Below are positions 38,039 through 40,078 of a stretch of 40,078 nt of DNA, piece after piece; positions within the stretch are counted from its first letter, which is position 1; each line of letters starts with the position of its first letter. Location of the stretch: assembly GCA_014382375.1 (NCBI GenBank), contig JACNJU010000035.1, positions 1 through 40,078 on the forward strand, in the 5' to 3' direction. The notes under the pieces were generated by a model, which had not been told where the DNA came from, searched no databases, and saw nothing but the letters and a program-made list of their open reading frames with translations. The DNA comes from Rhodospirillaceae bacterium (GTDB lineage Bacteria > Pseudomonadota > Alphaproteobacteria > Rhodospirillales > JABHCV01). The translations under genes were made by a program, and so were the position numbers.

Positions 38039-39685
38039 TCAGTCCCGATTTTGACTTTCTTCGGCTTTCTCGCGCAAGACGAACTTCTGAATTTTACCAG
38101 TCGACGTTTTCGGCAACGGCCCGAACACCACCTTTGTTGGCGCTTTGAAATGAGCCATGTGGTCGCGGCACCACTGGATCACATCGCTTTGCGTTAGCGT
38201 ACCTTCGCTGCCGGGGGTCGGGGTGACGAAGGCGCAGGGTGTCTCACCCCATTTCTCGTCACTCATGGCGACAACGGCGGCTTCCATGATGTGTTCGTGT
38301 TTATACAGGCAGTCCTCGATTTCAAGGGAGGAGATGTTTTCGCCGCCTGATATGATGATGTCCTTGGAACGGTCCTTGATCTCCACATAGCCATCGCTGT
38401 GCATAACGCCAAGGTCGCCGGTATGGAACCAGCCACCGGCAAAGGCCGCCTCTGTTGCGTCCGGGTTTTTAAGATAGCCCTTCATCACGGTGTTGGAGCA
38501 GAGCATCAGCTCGCCAATGGTTTCACCGTCAGCGGGAACAGGGACCATGGTCTCGGGGTTAAGGATGGCTTGCTCGAACAGAGTAGGGTAACGCACGCCC
38601 TGACGGGACATTTTGGAAACTCTTTGCTCAAGGTCCATGTCGTCCCATTCATCCTGCCAGGCGCACATGGTGGCCGGGCCGTACGATTCAGTCAGTCCGT
38701 ATAAGTGAATGACATTAAAGCCCATGGGTTCCATAGCCGAGATGACAGCGCTTGGCGGGGCCGCGCCACCGGTGGCAATTTGAACGGTTTGTTCGAATGT
38801 AACTTTTTGATCATCCGGCGCGTGGGCCAGCATATTTAGGACGATAGGGGCACCGCACATGTGGGTGACACGATGCTCTTTGATGGCTGGAAAGATCTTT
38901 GCAGGATCGCTCTGGCGCAGGCAAACATGGGTGCCGCCAACCGCTGTCACAGCCCAGGTATAAGACCAGCCGTTACAGTGAAACATGGGCAGGGTCCACA
39001 GATAGACGCTTTGGTGGTTAAGGCCAAACACCAAAGAATTGCCCATGGCGTTAAGAAACGCCCCGCGATGATGATAGACAACACCCTTCGGATTTCCCGT
39101 CGTTCCTGATGTGTAGTTCAGGGCAATGGCTTGCCATTCATCGGCAGGCGGTTGCCATTCAAATTCCGGGTCACCTTCCTTAAGGAAGGTTTCGTAGTCC
39201 ATTTCACCAATAAGCTCGCCGCCATCGGCCAGCGGATCATCGATATCAATAACGGTAATTGGTTTTTTAAGGAGCGCCACCGCTTCCTTGCTGACCGGGG
39301 AAAACTCCCTGTCCGTCAGCAGCACTTTCGCCTCGCTGTGCTCTAAGATAAAAGCGATGGTTGGCGCGTCGAGGCGGAAATTGAGGGCGTTAAGGACGGC
39401 CCCGCTCATAGGCACCCCGTAATGGGCTTCAAGCATGGCTGGGGCGTTGGGTGACATCACGGAAACGCAATCACCAAGACCGACGCCGCGTTTGTTCAGG
39501 GCGCTGGCAAGACGCTTGCAGCGCTCGTCAAACTGGCCCCAGGTATATCGCTGTGGCCCGTGAATAACGGCGGTTTTATGAGGGTAAACGTGGGCAGACC
39601 AGGCAAGAAAACTAATCGGCGACAGGGGACGAAAATTGGCCGGGCGCTGCTCGAGGCCCTTTTCAAAAATATTCTCTTGATCCAT
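38039..39685 (-). CDS. AMP-dependent acyl-CoA synthetase/ligase
   Basis: This enzyme of the ANL superfamily activates a carboxylic acid as acyl-AMP and transfers it to CoA. It has 548 residues from the chosen start. The P-loop is NYTSGTTGNPKGVVYHH, the A5-type motif is YGLTESYGPAT, and the hinge region is GWFHTGDLGV...IKDRSKDIIISGGENISS. The catalytic lysine sits in PKTSTGKIQKF near the end. It resembles the medium/long-chain group that includes plant AAE enzymes and bacterial methylmercaptopropionyl-CoA ligase (DmdB), but I cannot fix the substrate. I prefer the ATG at 39685 because GGGAG lies upstream; the ATG at 39703 has no ribosome site. Confidence 0.92.
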   Translation of the reverse strand: MDQENIFEKGLEQRPANFRPLSPISFLAWSAHVYPHKTAVIHGPQRYTWGQFDERCKRLASALNKRGVGLGDCVSVMSPNAPAMLEAHYGVPMSGAVLNALNFRLDAPTIAFILEHSEAKVLLTDREFSPVSKEAVALLKKPITVIDIDDPLADGGELIGEMDYETFLKEGDPEFEWQPPADEWQAIALNYTSGTTGNPKGVVYHHRGAFLNAMGNSLVFGLNHQSVYLWTLPMFHCNGWSYTWAVTAVGGTHVCLRQSDPAKIFPAIKEHRVTHMCGAPIVLNMLAHAPDDQKVTFEQTVQIATGGAAPPSAVISAMEPMGFNVIHLYGLTESYGPATMCAWQDEWDDMDLEQRVSKMSRQGVRYPTLFEQAILNPETMVPVPADGETIGELMLCSNTVMKGYLKNPDATEAAFAGGWFHTGDLGVMHSDGYVEIKDRSKDIIISGGENISSLEIEDCLYKHEHIMEAAVVAMSDEKWGETPCAFVTPTPGSEGTLTQSDVIQWCRDHMAHFKAPTKVVFGPLPKTSTGKIQKFVLREKAEESQNRD

Positions 39686-39755
39686 CACTTTTCGTTCTCC
39701 CATTTTGCTTTATGATTGAGCATTAACACTCTTGAGAATAAATGGAAATTTGAAA

Positions 39756-40078
39756 ATGCGCGCCGTCCTTTGCCATCAATGGGGTGAACCCGACAGTTTA
39801 AGCGTTGGCGAGGTCGAAAGCCCTGAGCCGGGACCGGACCAGGTGAAAATCCGGGTCTGTGCGGCGGCTTTGAATTTTGCCGATATTCTGATGGTTAGCG
39901 GTACCTATCAGGAAAAACCACCTTTCCCTTTTAGTCCCGGCCTTGAGGTAGCAGGCGAGATTATCGAGACCGGCGAACGGGTTATGGCGGCGGCTGACTG
40001 GGGGGGTGTTTCCGGACCTGCCCCTGGCCATAAAAAAAATTGCATGGGCCCTCCTGTCCCACATTGTTTTTGCGCACC
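39756..40078 (+). CDS. NADPH:quinone oxidoreductase-like MDR protein, partial
   Basis: This is the N-terminal part of a zinc-independent medium-chain dehydrogenase/reductase. The first ~85 residues fit the GroES-like domain: MRAVLCHQWGEPDSL, VKIRVCAAALNFADILM, and then FPFSPGLEVAGEIIETGERVMA. After ADWGG the translation (GVSGPAPGHKKN...) no longer looks like the family, which should continue with a FAE-type segment. The change coincides with a G7 run (40000-40006) and an A8 run (40032-40039), so a frameshift or poor end sequence is likely. The gene is cut by the window end. It is divergent from the acyl-CoA synthetase. Confidence 0.75.
   Translation, partial: MRAVLCHQWGEPDSLSVGEVESPEPGPDQVKIRVCAAALNFADILMVSGTYQEKPPFPFSPGLEVAGEIIETGERVMAAADWGGVSGPAPGHKKNCMGPPVPHCFCA

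Overview
The window looks like a core chromosomal segment of an alphaproteobacterium, most like Rhodospirillales. The reasons are the uninterrupted 14-gene nuoA-N operon, the order lon / hupB / tRNA-Val / tRNA-Asp / nuo / birA / coaX / RNase J / mce / proS / lol / dnaE, a short ProRS without the inserted editing domain, and the strong similarity of every Nuo subunit to mitochondrial-type complex I. No mobile element, rRNA or CRISPR array was seen. The length (about 40 kb) and the odd last ~80 bases would fit a cloned insert or contig end, but that is inference.

Layout. (1) 44-3134: lon protease and the HU gene hupB, each followed by a clear intrinsic terminator; hupB has a sigma70-like promoter and a TTG start. 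(2) 3245-3523: tRNA-Val(UAC) and tRNA-Asp(GUC). (3) 3754-25332: 22 co-directional genes with gaps of at most 60 nt and no intrinsic terminator that I could find: nuoA-N, birA, coaX, RNase J, methylmalonyl-CoA epimerase, tag, proS, lolC/E and lolD. (4) 25329-26912, minus strand: a small GIY-YIG protein followed by two tandem paralogous lipoproteins of no family I recognise. (5) 27004-30501: dnaE, the replicative polymerase. (6) 30498-38036: a molybdenum/formate-flavoured region with an MFS carrier (minus), fdhD and mobA (plus), an alpha/beta hydrolase and metY (minus), and modABC (plus). (7) 38039-40078: an acyl-CoA synthetase (minus) and the start of a quinone-oxidoreductase-like gene (plus) that runs off the end.

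How the genes work together. Complex I dominates. It would oxidise NADH and pump protons, and all Fe-S ligand cysteines and the key proton-channel residues I checked are present. fdhD, mobA and modABC together supply molybdate uptake, bis-MGD cofactor synthesis and sulfuration for a formate dehydrogenase whose structural genes are not in the window.

The least explained element is the lipoprotein pair at 25329-26635: both have lipoboxes and share two cysteines exactly 27 residues apart inside conserved motifs. Other points worth a look are an FdhD that lacks the second cysteine of the usual CxxC loop, a palindrome in front of nuoA, an inverted repeat between metY and modA, and very tight convergent gene ends (three 4-nt overlaps and one 2-nt gap). 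I found no clearly new multi-gene system.
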